The notes beneath the pieces were generated by a model. The model did not search any database. It saw only the letters and a list, made by a program, of their open reading frames with translations, and had not been told where the DNA came from. The translations under genes and the position numbers were made by a program. Positions 35,901 through 44,062 of a DNA stretch of 55,334 nt are shown one piece after another. Source of the stretch: an uncultured Acetobacteraceae bacterium (GTDB lineage: Bacteria; Pseudomonadota; Alphaproteobacteria; Acetobacterales; Acetobacteraceae); contig CAIYDT010000137.1 in NCBI GenBank assembly GCA_903924985.1, positions 1 to 55,334 of the forward strand, in the 5' to 3' direction. The first letter of the stretch is position 1. Each line of letters opens with the position of its first letter.

Positions 35901-37690
35901 TCGTTGCCGTTTTTTGCTCGGATAACGATCCGGACCTCATGCGTGCCATCGCGCAAGCTACGAGGCGGGCAATGGAACGCGTAACCGCTGCGGATCGAAT
36001 TATCCCATTCCGGGAAGGCCGCACCGACGTCCTGACGGGCGAGGCCGTAATGCGCCTCCCCCAGGCGTTGGCCGTCGAGAAAGACGTCCATGCCGGCGAC
36101 ACCGAAGCGCGCGAGCACCCAACCCTCGATCGTCAGCCGGCCGGTAACGACCGCGACCGCGACACCATCGTCCACCTTGGGGTTGTCGAGTTGGAACTGA
36201 AATTCATCGAGTTCGGTAGACCCGACATCCATGCCCGGCCGCACCCTGACGGCCGGCGGCGGCAATGTGGCGATGGGAAATGTGTCGGATTTTTCCTCGC
36301 CTTCCCGGCTTCGCACCAGAAGACGGACACTATGTTCGCCATCCGCGACTTCGATAACGCGGCGATCGAACGTGAAGCCGGCAAAAGGGGCAGATGGAAT
36401 ATCGACGAATTGCCGTCCGACATCGGGACGATCATACCCATGCTCCGCTTCGCCGACCAGCGTTTCGTCCAAATAGATATAGATGGACGCGATCTCACCG
36501 GCGCTGACCGCCCAGCCCACCACAGTCAAATAGCCATCGGTGGTCAATGCGACGGAGTCGCAGAACATGTGCACGTCATGCCGAACGGGCGGCAGCGCGG
36601 GCGCCCGAGTGCCCTCGACAGGGGGCGGCACACCCAGCATCAGCCCCGCTGGGAACAGTCCACCCGGTAACGGATCGGTGGCGATGCGGAAATCCGCGGT
36701 GATCTGATAGACCGGCTGCTGTCCCACCAAAGAGAACGCGCCCGTGCTCGCCGGCATGACCGCCAACGGATCCGGCGACGGGGCGGACCGAGGCGCCGCG
36801 GTGCCGGGGCGGAGGGAGCGGCCGGGCAGCCGCTCCAGCGGCACCACGGTTTCGTGCGAAAATCCGAACAGGCTGATCGCCTGCGCCCTGATGGTGCGCG
36901 CGCCGCGGTGTTCTTCACCCAGTTGGATCGACAGGCTGAAGCCGGAGGTTCGGACGTTGGGGTAGGCAGGATAGACCCCGGCGACGTCGTCCCGCACGCC
37001 ACCGAGGCGGGCGGCGGAGACACGTTCGTCATCTGCGAAGATTTGCACCGTGACCATCGTGGTCAGCGCGATGGCCCAGCCGTGGATCTGGAGGTTGCCT
37101 TCCCCGTCCAGCGCCGCACGTTCGACGTAGATAACCACGGGTGGCCGGATGCCCGCGCTGGTCATCATGTTCTGCGTCGGCCCCGCCCGCAGTGCCACGG
37201 GCTGCGGGCCATGCGGGTCTACCGCAAGTTCGAACGCTTCCTCGTGTATGTCGCCATCCGCGGTACGGACAACGATGGTCGGATGGCATGGCGCCGCGGC
37301 ATGGGCATACGCTCGGGGCAAATTGAAGTGGAAGGCGCGCTGGCGCGCCCGCGTGCCGTCCGGCAAGGAGCCTGGGGCCGCATGTTCGGGGTCGCCGAAC
37401 TGTGCGACACCAACGATCTCCCCGTTCTCCTGGAGCGTTATTTCCTCGGCCGGCGAGGCGGAAACGACCCGGCCACGCATCGACACATCGAAGCGGCCAT
37501 GGATAAAGCCGCCGGATACCGCCGGATCGACCTCAATCACGATGACAGGAGGCGCCGCGACGACCGGTTCGGTTTCCTCGGCCACCGGCTCCGGCGCGGT
37601 GTCAGCCATCAGCTCCGTCGCAGGGTCCGCGGACGTGGCGATCGCTTCGGCGACCTGCTTCCGGGACGCCTTCCGGGGCTTGCGCGTCAT
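32987..37690 (-). CDS. Giant multi-domain glycosyltransferase: GWA modules, GT2-like, GT2 and GT9 domains
   Basis: 1567 residues from the ATG at 37690 (GGAAGATG upstream). Residues 1-50 are low complexity. Three related beta-type modules follow, each with an IHGWA, VVGWA or IEGWV core (near 200, 388 and 520), a D-x-x-x-x-F/YP stretch and an SGF or SGY core. About 600-870 is a GT2-like domain without an obvious DxD pair. About 885-1120 is a standard GT2 domain (VSIIIPTCAAHGYIETCLDT, FLFLNDDIEFW as the DxD equivalent, VTGACLLVRHDLF, ED-type NNDLDFCLRV). About 1168-1510 is GT9 (heptosyltransferase fold: VKLDHIGDFVTALPAIRRL, AVHPGAGNITKQWP, GNDSGPKHIAAA) ending in a Cys-rich CSPC ... CPRGLACL segment. 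A role in assembling surface polysaccharide or lipopolysaccharide is inferred; hldE nearby supports it. Confidence 0.88.
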   Translation of the reverse strand: MTRKPRKASRKQVAEAIATSADPATELMADTAPEPVAEETEPVVAAPPVIVIEVDPAVSGGFIHGRFDVSMRGRVVSASPAEEITLQENGEIVGVAQFGDPEHAAPGSLPDGTRARQRAFHFNLPRAYAHAAAPCHPTIVVRTADGDIHEEAFELAVDPHGPQPVALRAGPTQNMMTSAGIRPPVVIYVERAALDGEGNLQIHGWAIALTTMVTVQIFADDERVSAARLGGVRDDVAGVYPAYPNVRTSGFSLSIQLGEEHRGARTIRAQAISLFGFSHETVVPLERLPGRSLRPGTAAPRSAPSPDPLAVMPASTGAFSLVGQQPVYQITADFRIATDPLPGGLFPAGLMLGVPPPVEGTRAPALPPVRHDVHMFCDSVALTTDGYLTVVGWAVSAGEIASIYIYLDETLVGEAEHGYDRPDVGRQFVDIPSAPFAGFTFDRRVIEVADGEHSVRLLVRSREGEEKSDTFPIATLPPPAVRVRPGMDVGSTELDEFQFQLDNPKVDDGVAVAVVTGRLTIEGWVLARFGVAGMDVFLDGQRLGEAHYGLARQDVGAAFPEWDNSIRSGYAFHCPPRSLRDGTHEVRIVIRAKNGNELRQSFTIHVKKAEDQDDFGNIRRRVTRVESDLVDSLLADLVGTGAPPQFALFLRQNGPVDATGLSATLNALRLQSFRDWHLMVLADDAANQEDVAAILSEFGDELAAQVSVVTPDQDGWHEPLPAGQALSGLLCAGDELGADALMELAMASLLRPDADFIYADEARVSPATHEREPFFKPDFSPDLLLSTNYIGRPWVARPSLLAALAITPADLAALGEYDLILRATEIAARIHHVPKLLCARGPVELDSAEASETALLRAAGRRDTVAEVIPAAVEGSWRFKRALGTKGKVSIIIPTCAAHGYIETCLDTLRARTTYPDYEVIVIDNIPDSQMAWKIWLQQHADKIVDMPDAFNWSRFNNTAVDVADGEFLLFLNDDIEFWQEDWLETMMEHAQRPEVGIVGPRLLYPDRKVQHAGMFLANNGIGRHAFRFAAEHEPGYFGLALTQRNVIAVTGACLLVRHDLFDTLGRFDEAHEVINNDLDFCLRVHKAGLLTVFTPYATLIHHELASRERLKDVFDLSHFNRHWKTRFAAGDPYFNPNLSRQADDFRLDDEATELVHAGHPLFRTDDIQRILAVKLDHIGDFVTALPAIRRLKHLFPHAKLSVLAGPASRAFATLEPAIDEFIEFAFFHARSQLGERALTPEDLAELDAQLKPQRFDLAVDLRKHLSTRDILRHTGARFLAGFDYMGQFPFLDIALEWDGDKALQRKRAHVVDDLLSLVAAIGAATGSDRLLSRPSLEPTPVEDLPDHIKPLFDKPVVAVHPGAGNITKQWPEEHFSALIDLLVERNDVNVLLVGGPDEVEIADALMETVLHPESVASMAGQTSLVALPKLLAACVLYIGNDSGPKHIAAAMGLPTIGIHSGVVDAVEWGPVGDRAVAMRRNMTCSPCYLAVAADCPRGLACLRGLEATHVHNLAETMLARPVVTVEPEILGEIELSDSEMDPAEDLDLTPGETVPESEDAHDAVVS

Positions 37691-37794
37691 GCCACATCTT
37701 CCGAGGCAAGGATCGCGCTTCGTCCAAACGACGCCGTCATGCGCAATCCCACTTTCATAAACCCATGATTGAAGGCACAATGGACCACGAGCGG

Positions 37795-38244
37795 CTACAT
37801 CCCAAAGGGCAAGCGCCCTTCCCGGTACCCGTCCTCATCGAAATGCTCCTGCGCGGTGGTCAGCACGCCACGCCGGACGCTGTCCGCCACATCGGGATAC
37901 TGGTTCATGTACCAACGCTCATCGACCTTCATCGGAAAGGGCAACCGGCCTTCGAAATAGCCGTCCTCCACGAAATGCTGCTGGGCGGACTTGATGATGC
38001 CTTCCCGTACCGCCTTGGCGATATCTTCGTAAGCGCGCAGGTACCAATCCTCATCCACTTCCGTCCCGACGATCATCTTTTTCAATAATCGAACGAAATC
38101 CTCATAGGACACGTTCACCCGTAGTTCGCCGCGGATGGTGGATATTTCGACAGACCGCCGTATGAGGTCGAACGGTGGAAGGTACTTCACGGTCGCTCCA
38201 GGCTGACGGGCGCGCTGGCCCATGACGAAACAGAGGGTGTCCAA
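37795..38244 (-). CDS. Tandem-repeat protein (DEDWYLRAYEDIA / DERWYMNQYPDVA repeats)
   Basis: 149 residues from the ATG at 38244, or 142 from the ATG at 38223. The C-terminal two thirds are two copies of a ~43-residue repeat: VDEDWYLRAYEDIAKAV ... HFVEDGYFEGRLPF and VDERWYMNQYPDVADSV ... HFDEDGYREGRLPF. The same W-Y-x-x-x-Y-x-D-[IV]-A ... H-[FY]-x-x-x-G-[YR]-x-E-G-R pattern occurs in polysaccharide-associated proteins of related bacteria. No signal peptide. It lies upstream of, and on the same strand as, the giant glycosyltransferase, 104 bp before its start, so a helper role in glycan synthesis is plausible. Confidence 0.75.
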   Translation of the reverse strand: MDTLCFVMGQRARQPGATVKYLPPFDLIRRSVEISTIRGELRVNVSYEDFVRLLKKMIVGTEVDEDWYLRAYEDIAKAVREGIIKSAQQHFVEDGYFEGRLPFPMKVDERWYMNQYPDVADSVRRGVLTTAQEHFDEDGYREGRLPFGM

Positions 38245-38350
38245 TACAAGGATTGAGCGCCGATTGGAACAGCCGGCACCACATTTTTACCGGTGCGGCC
38301 GAGCACGCGGAGTGCTATCCGGCGCGCACGGCAACAGGGAAGCGGGCCTC

Positions 38351-39856
38351 ATGACGGGGAACCACCAGCAGCACGGCGACACCGAACTCGCGGACACCGT
38401 CCGCCGCTTCCCGCAAGCGCGTGTGCTGGTGGTGGGGGACGTCATCCTGGACCGCTACGTGACGGGCGCGGTGTCGCGCATGTCGCCGGAAGCGCCCATT
38501 CCCGTTCTGCGCCCCAACAACCGGCGGGCAACGCTGGGCGGATCGGCCAATGTCGCGCTGAACGTGGCGACCCTGGGCGGGCACGCCGTTCTGGTGGGTG
38601 TGGTGGGCGACGATGAGGCCGGGGCCGAGATCGAACGCCTTCTGGCGATTTCGCCGGATACCGAATCCGCGCTGGTCGTCGCCAAAGGCCGCCCCACCAC
38701 CGCCAAGACCCGATTCATGGCCGGATCGCACCAGTTGCTGCGGCTGGATGAGGAGACGGTTGCCCCGCTGGATAACGACACCGCCGCGGCGGTGCTGGCC
38801 AAAATCGAGCAATGCCTGCAGCGTACCGACATCGTCGTGCTGTCCGACTATGCCAAGGGCGTGCTGTGCGACGACGTGCTGGAAGCCGCCCTGGCGATGG
38901 CTGTTCGCGCCGGCCGCACGGTGATCGCCGACCCCAAACGCGCCGATTTCAGCGCTTATCGCGGCGCCACCATTCTGACCCCGAACGAGCACGAGGTGCG
39001 CGCCGCCACCCGGATCGACGCAGAGCATGATTCGGAAGCGGATCGCGCGGGACGGGAGGCGCTGGCGGCGACTGGCGGGGAGGCGGTGCTGGTCACTCGG
39101 TCGGCTAAGGGTTTGACGCTGGTGCGGCGGGATCGGGACACATTGCACCTGCCGACGCGGGCGCGGGAGGTCGCGGATGTGTCCGGCGCCGGCGATACGC
39201 TGGTAGCCGCTTTGGCCGTCGCGCTCGGGGCCGGTGCGTCTTTGCCCGATGCCGCCCGGCTGGCTAACGTGACCGCCGGCATTTCGGTTGGCAAGCAGGG
39301 CACCGCGACCGTGACCCGGCACGAATTGCTGGGTGCCCTGCATATGCACGATTTGGCCGCCACCGACAGCAAAGTGGCGACCTGGGAGGAAGCCATGACC
39401 CAGGTCGCGGCCTGGCATGGCATGGGGCTGAAGGTCGGCTTCGCCAATGGCTGCTTCGATTTGATCCATCCCGGACATGTTCGCCTGTTGTCCGAGGCGC
39501 GCGCCGCCTGCGACCGGCTGATCGTGGCGCTGAACACCGATGCCTCGGTCAAGCGGCTGAAAGGCCCGACCCGGCCGCTACAGTCCGAAACCGCGCGCGC
39601 CATCGTCATGGCATCCATGGCACAAGTCGATCTGGTGACCCTGTTCGATGAGGACACACCGCTGGAAATGATCCAGGCGCTAAAGCCGGACGTCTTGGTC
39701 AAAGGATCGGACTACAGCGTCGATCAGGTGGTGGGCGCGGATCTGGTGCGGGGCTGGGGCGGTCAGGTCGTGCTGGTGACGTTGCGCGAGGGCCACAGCA
39801 CTACCGGGACCATTCGGCGCATGGCGCTGCCCGAAAGCGAAGCCGTCGGCACATAG
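38351..39856 (+). CDS. hldE: Bifunctional heptose 7-phosphate kinase / heptose 1-phosphate adenylyltransferase HldE
   Basis: 501 residues from the ATG at 38351 (AGGGAAG upstream). Residues 1-340 are a PfkB-type kinase: VLVVGDVILDRYVTG, GGSANVALNVATLGG, LSDYAKGVL, DPKRADFSAYRGA and the catalytic VSGAGDTLVAALA. Residues 360-501 are the nucleotidyltransferase: VGFANGCFDLIHPGHVRLL (HxGH) and VKGSDYSVDQVVG. It makes ADP-heptose precursor for the lipopolysaccharide inner core. Divergent from the repeat protein. The GT9 domain nearby could use the product. Confidence 0.96.
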   Translation: MTGNHQQHGDTELADTVRRFPQARVLVVGDVILDRYVTGAVSRMSPEAPIPVLRPNNRRATLGGSANVALNVATLGGHAVLVGVVGDDEAGAEIERLLAISPDTESALVVAKGRPTTAKTRFMAGSHQLLRLDEETVAPLDNDTAAAVLAKIEQCLQRTDIVVLSDYAKGVLCDDVLEAALAMAVRAGRTVIADPKRADFSAYRGATILTPNEHEVRAATRIDAEHDSEADRAGREALAATGGEAVLVTRSAKGLTLVRRDRDTLHLPTRAREVADVSGAGDTLVAALAVALGAGASLPDAARLANVTAGISVGKQGTATVTRHELLGALHMHDLAATDSKVATWEEAMTQVAAWHGMGLKVGFANGCFDLIHPGHVRLLSEARAACDRLIVALNTDASVKRLKGPTRPLQSETARAIVMASMAQVDLVTLFDEDTPLEMIQALKPDVLVKGSDYSVDQVVGADLVRGWGGQVVLVTLREGHSTTGTIRRMALPESEAVGT

Positions 39857-39868
39857 GGGGACACATTC

Positions 39869-40627
39869 ATGACGGCTTCGACCATCGACGTGCCGGCAGG
39901 CGGTTACCGCTACATTCCTGGCGTCTTCCAGTACTCCGCCGGGGTGCGGGCGCTGGATGGGTTCAGGATCGAGCGGGTGTCCTTTCAGCGCCCGATCCCT
40001 CTGGCCGAGGGTTTCGCGTTCATCGAACGATTCATGGCCGCCGAGGACGTGCCGCTCACGGCGTTCTGCGCCTGCGAATTGCGCTCCCCCGCGCCATTCA
40101 CCGAAGCGGGCTTTATCGCCTTCAACCGCCATTATTGCGGCACGTTGGAGCGCTGGGGCGTCATGCGGGACGACAAAAACCCCGTGGCACGCAGCAACGT
40201 GTGCCCCGAGCAGCACAAGCCGCTGGAACCGGGCTTTCATGCGTTTTGCTTTACCCGGAAGGTGTCGGGTGCGTCCGGATCCTTCGTGATTTCCGGCAGC
40301 GGGGAGGCCGAGGAAGGCCATGCCAGCTACCGCGAACGCACCATCCGGTTCGGCGACACCTCCCCCGACGCGATGCGGGAGAAAGGCGTTTACGTGCTGA
40401 ACCGCATGGAACAGCGGATGGCCGCCGTCGGGGCAGGCTGGGCCGATACCACGGCGACACAGGTTTATACCCTGCACGATCTGCATCCGTTCCTGTCGGA
40501 AGAGATCGTCCGCCGCGGTGCGGCGCAGCATGGTCTGACCTGGCACTTCGCCCGCCCGCCAGTTGTCGGTCTCGAATATGAGATGGATTGCCGTGGTGTC
40601 ACAGTCGAACGCCGGATTCGTCTGTAA
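39869..40627 (+). CDS. CnbZ/RidA-like protein of uncertain function
   Basis: 252 residues starting 12 bp after the hldE stop. The sequence has no common catalytic motif that I can name with certainty. From memory it resembles proteins annotated as 2-amino-5-chloromuconate deaminase CnbZ, a two-part RidA/YjgF-type protein: IDVPAGGYRYIPGVFQYSAGV at the start, AFCACELRSPAPFTEAGF near 68, SNVCPE near 108 and ADTTATQVYTLHDLHPFL near 195, the last resembling the RidA-type TTQVYL strand. Deamination of an enamine or aminomuconate intermediate is the guess. Three conserved-looking Cys residues occur in the first half. Confidence 0.55.
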   Translation: MTASTIDVPAGGYRYIPGVFQYSAGVRALDGFRIERVSFQRPIPLAEGFAFIERFMAAEDVPLTAFCACELRSPAPFTEAGFIAFNRHYCGTLERWGVMRDDKNPVARSNVCPEQHKPLEPGFHAFCFTRKVSGASGSFVISGSGEAEEGHASYRERTIRFGDTSPDAMREKGVYVLNRMEQRMAAVGAGWADTTATQVYTLHDLHPFLSEEIVRRGAAQHGLTWHFARPPVVGLEYEMDCRGVTVERRIRL

Positions 40628-40720
40628 AACTCAGATTGGCTGGGGCCGTTGGGGGAGCGTCGGGTGGGCCGATATCGTACCGGTGTACCCACCAGTGCCG
40701 TTACCCCAGGCACGAGCGGG

Positions 40721-40750
40721 TTGGCGGCGGGGCGCCGCTGTGCTTATGCT
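40721..40750 (+). promoter_or_regulatory. Possible promoter of the Baeyer-Villiger monooxygenase gene
   Basis: TTGGCG (40721-40726), 18 bases, TATGCT (40745-40750), 36 bases before the ATG. Moderate match to the housekeeping consensus in a 159-base gap otherwise without features. Confidence 0.22.
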
Positions 40751-40786
40751 ACTGACCAGTAGGTTCACAGCGGGAGAAGTACCAGA

Positions 40787-42427
40787 ATGTCCGAAGTCAT
40801 GGAACGCAGCGCCACCGCCGCGTCGCGCGCGACCGATTTCGACGCCATCGTCGTTGGCGGCGGGTTGGGCGGGTTATACGCGTTGCACCGGCTGCGCCGC
40901 CTCGGTTTGAAGGCGCGCGCGTATGAGGCCGGCAGCGGCGTCGGCGGCACCTGGTTCTGGAACCGGTATCCGGGTGCCCGTTGCGACGTGGAAAGCCTGG
41001 AATACTCCTACGCGTTCGATAACGATTTGCAGCAGGAATGGCACTGGCCGGAACGGTACGGCAATCAGTCGGAGATTCTGCAATATATCAATCATGTCGC
41101 CGACCGGTTCGACCTGCGTCGCGACGTGCAGCTCAACACCCGCGTGACGGCGGCGGAATTCGAGCCCGGGCGCAACGTCTGGACCGTGCGGACGGATAAG
41201 GGCGACGTGGTGACGGCGCCGTTCTGCATCATGGCGACGGGAAACCTGTCCACCCCTCGGGTGCCGGATTTCAAGGGCATCGAGACATTCAAGGGCAAGT
41301 GGTACCATACTGGCTTATGGCCGCATGAGGGCGTGGATTTCACCGGATTGCGGGTGGCGGTGATCGGCACCGGATCCTCGGGCGTGCAGATGATTCCGAT
41401 TATTGCCAAGCAGGCGAAACATTTGCACGTATTCCAACGCACGGCGAATTTCAGCCTGCCGGCGCGTAATGGACCAATGGATGCTGAAATCGAGGCTCGG
41501 CATAAGGCGGAATATACCGAACGGCGGGCGGCGGCGTATGAGACGCCGTTTGGGATCGCCGGGTTCCCTCCCCCCACCAAATCCGCACTGGAGGTGACGC
41601 CGGAGGAGCGGGAGGCGCAGTACGAAGCGAAATGGGCCGAGGGCGGCAGCATCAGCTTCCTGTATTCCTACACCGATATTCTGGTAAACAAGGCGTCGAA
41701 CGACACGGCGTCGGAATTCGTGCGCAACAAGATCCGCGGCATAGTGAAGGACCCGGCGGTAGCGGAGCTGCTGGCGCCGAAAGACCATCCCATTGGGACC
41801 AAGCGGCTGTGTTTGGATACCAATTATTATGAGACCTACAACCGGGATAACGTCACGCTGGTCAACGCCCGCGCAACCCCGATCGAGGAACTGACGGAAA
41901 CCGGCTTGCGCACAACCGCGGAAAAATACGCATTCGATGCCATCGTGTTTGCCACGGGCTTCGACGCCATGACCGGGGCGCTGAAGGAAATCGACATCCG
42001 CGTGGGCAATGGGCCGACACTGGCGGAAAAATGGGCCGGCGGGCCAACCACCTATCTGGGCCTGATGGTCGCGGGTTTCCCCAACATGTTCACCATTACC
42101 GGGCCGGGCAGTCCGTCGGTGAAAACCCAGATGATCGTGGCGATCGAGCAGCACATGGATTGGATCGCCGACTGCCTGGACACCATGCGGCAGCGCGGCG
42201 CGACCCGGATCGAACCGACGCCCGACGCGGAGCGCGACTGGGTGCAACACGTGAACGACGTCGCGGATAGCACGCTGTACCCGCTGGCGAACTCCTGGTA
42301 CGTGGGCGCCAACATCCCCGGCAAGCCGCGGGTGTTCATGCCGTATGTCGGCGGGTTCGCGGGGTATAAGAAGCGCTGCGACGCTGTCGCCGCGAATGGC
42401 TACGAAGGGTTTACGATGTCTCGGTAG
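40787..42427 (+). CDS. Baeyer-Villiger flavin monooxygenase
   Basis: 546 residues, start preceded by GGGAG. The FAD site VVGGGLGGLYALHRL lies near 23, the Baeyer-Villiger fingerprint FKGKWYHTGLWP (F-x-G-x-x-x-H-x-x-x-W) near 164-175, and the NADPH site VIGTGSSGVQMIP near 188. It also has the ATG-type motif FATGFDAMTGAL near 387. These class B enzymes insert oxygen next to a ketone, giving esters or lactones; cyclohexanone and phenylacetone monooxygenase are relatives. No esterase or alcohol dehydrogenase is adjacent. It converges on the solute-binding protein gene 4 bp away. Confidence 0.94.
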   Translation: MSEVMERSATAASRATDFDAIVVGGGLGGLYALHRLRRLGLKARAYEAGSGVGGTWFWNRYPGARCDVESLEYSYAFDNDLQQEWHWPERYGNQSEILQYINHVADRFDLRRDVQLNTRVTAAEFEPGRNVWTVRTDKGDVVTAPFCIMATGNLSTPRVPDFKGIETFKGKWYHTGLWPHEGVDFTGLRVAVIGTGSSGVQMIPIIAKQAKHLHVFQRTANFSLPARNGPMDAEIEARHKAEYTERRAAAYETPFGIAGFPPPTKSALEVTPEEREAQYEAKWAEGGSISFLYSYTDILVNKASNDTASEFVRNKIRGIVKDPAVAELLAPKDHPIGTKRLCLDTNYYETYNRDNVTLVNARATPIEELTETGLRTTAEKYAFDAIVFATGFDAMTGALKEIDIRVGNGPTLAEKWAGGPTTYLGLMVAGFPNMFTITGPGSPSVKTQMIVAIEQHMDWIADCLDTMRQRGATRIEPTPDAERDWVQHVNDVADSTLYPLANSWYVGANIPGKPRVFMPYVGGFAGYKKRCDAVAANGYEGFTMSR

Positions 42428-42430
42428 GGG

Positions 42431-44008
42431 TCACACCCGCCGGACATTCCAGGGCAGCGCGCCGGAGGCCTCGATCAAACCGGTCAGGCTTTTCCGGTAC
42501 GCCGTCCTGATCTGGAACTGCCCCAGCGGCACCGAGGGAACGCTGGTAAAGGCCTGTTTCTGAATGGCATCCGCGATCGGTCCCCGCTCTACGTCCGAGG
42601 GGGCAAGCAGCCATTGTTCCGTCAGGCTCTCAATCGTGTCGTCCTTGAACCAGCCGGCCCAGCCGGCGTCGCCCACGCCGCGCATAAAAAACTCACTGAC
42701 CGGATTGCCGATTGTGGTCGTGGAACCCCAGGTGCAAACGACGGACCAGCCACCTTTGTCTACGCCCTCACGGTTGTTGCGCCGCTGATTCACGGTGCCC
42801 CAATCGGTCTGCACGATTTCCACGTTCAAACCCAACCGGCGGAACAAATCGTAGCTGACGTCGCCGAGCGGGCCGATGGTGACGAAATCGGAAGGGCTGA
42901 GGATGACGATTTTCTCGCCGTTGTAGCCAGCCGCTTTCAGGGCATACCGAGCACTTTCCAGGTTGCCGGGCATGGCGTAGTCACCGATTTCGCGGCCGTC
43001 GGCGGTGCCGCAGGGCAGCAGCGACTTGCACACCCGCCAGGCGGAAGGGTCGTTGGCGGTCACCGCGGCCATGTAATCGTTCTGATCCACGGCCAGCATG
43101 ATGGCCCGCCGCATCGCCACGTTATTGAACGGCGGCTGGATGTGGTTGAAGCGCATGATGCCGTTGAAACCGGTGGGGTTGGCGCTGCCGATGGTTATCG
43201 CGGTATGGGCGCGCAGCGGCGGTATCAGGTCGGGTTGCACTTGTTCGTACCAATCGACCTCCCCCGCCTGCAGCGCGGCGGCGGCGGTGGCGGAGTCCGG
43301 GATCACCACCCACTCGTAACGGTCGAAATGCGCGACCTTGCCGCCGGAGGTCCAATCGGCCGGCTCCTGCCGCGGCACATAGGCTTCGTTGCGGGCGTAG
43401 ACGGCGCGCGATCCCGGCACGAACTCGTCGCGTACGAACCTGAACGGGCCGGAACCGATTGTTTCGGTGATTTGCTTGAACGGGTCGGTCTTCGCTATGC
43501 GCTCGGGCATGATAAAAGGCATGCTGGCGCCCCGGGCAAGAAGCGAAATTAAAATCGGCAGCGGGCGTTTCAACCGAATGGCAATCGTTTTATCGTCGCG
43601 CACGCCCCATTCGTCAACGAAGCGGGCAGCACTTTGGCCTAACGCCTCCCTCGCCGCCCAGCGCTTCAACGTGGCGGCGCAGTCGCGGGCCAGGACGGGT
43701 TCGCCGTCGTGGAAGCGCAGACCATCGCGCAGGGTAATCAGAACGGTCCGGCCGCCATCCTCGGTGGTGAAGCCGGACGCCATTTGCAGCCGCACTTCCT
43801 GTTTCGCGTTCAGCGCGAACAGCGTGTCATAGATGGCATAGCCATGGTTGGTTGTCACCTGCGATGTGGTGAAATGCGGGTCCATGATCGACAGATTGGC
43901 CTGCGGCACCATGCGCAAGGTGCGCGCCGTGGCAGGTTGGGCGATGGCGAAACGTGTGGGTAGGGCCGCCGCCGCAACGGCGCCTTGCAGGATGGTTCTG
44001 CGCTTCAT
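42431..44008 (-). CDS. ABC transporter substrate-binding protein, family 5 (DppA/OppA type), no adjacent permease
   Basis: 525 residues with GGGGAGG before the ATG. The signal peptide (KRRTILQGAVAAAALPTRFAIA) has a twin arginine and cleavage near residue 24. Mature features are VPQANLSIMDPHFTTSQ, FTTEDGGRTVLITLRDGLRFHDGEPV, IGSGPFRFVRDE and FNNVAMRRAIMLAVDQ, typical of peptide and nickel binding proteins. Family 5 proteins are normally encoded with two permeases and ATPases; none is nearby. A decayed relative lies at 47980-49230. The peptide, glycoside or other ligand is unknown. Confidence 0.9.
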   Translation of the reverse strand: MKRRTILQGAVAAAALPTRFAIAQPATARTLRMVPQANLSIMDPHFTTSQVTTNHGYAIYDTLFALNAKQEVRLQMASGFTTEDGGRTVLITLRDGLRFHDGEPVLARDCAATLKRWAAREALGQSAARFVDEWGVRDDKTIAIRLKRPLPILISLLARGASMPFIMPERIAKTDPFKQITETIGSGPFRFVRDEFVPGSRAVYARNEAYVPRQEPADWTSGGKVAHFDRYEWVVIPDSATAAAALQAGEVDWYEQVQPDLIPPLRAHTAITIGSANPTGFNGIMRFNHIQPPFNNVAMRRAIMLAVDQNDYMAAVTANDPSAWRVCKSLLPCGTADGREIGDYAMPGNLESARYALKAAGYNGEKIVILSPSDFVTIGPLGDVSYDLFRRLGLNVEIVQTDWGTVNQRRNNREGVDKGGWSVVCTWGSTTTIGNPVSEFFMRGVGDAGWAGWFKDDTIESLTEQWLLAPSDVERGPIADAIQKQAFTSVPSVPLGQFQIRTAYRKSLTGLIEASGALPWNVRRV

Positions 44009-44062
44009 GGATGGCCTCCCCGATTATGCTTGGCGCCATGGCAGTCTGAGGCGGGCGTTCTG

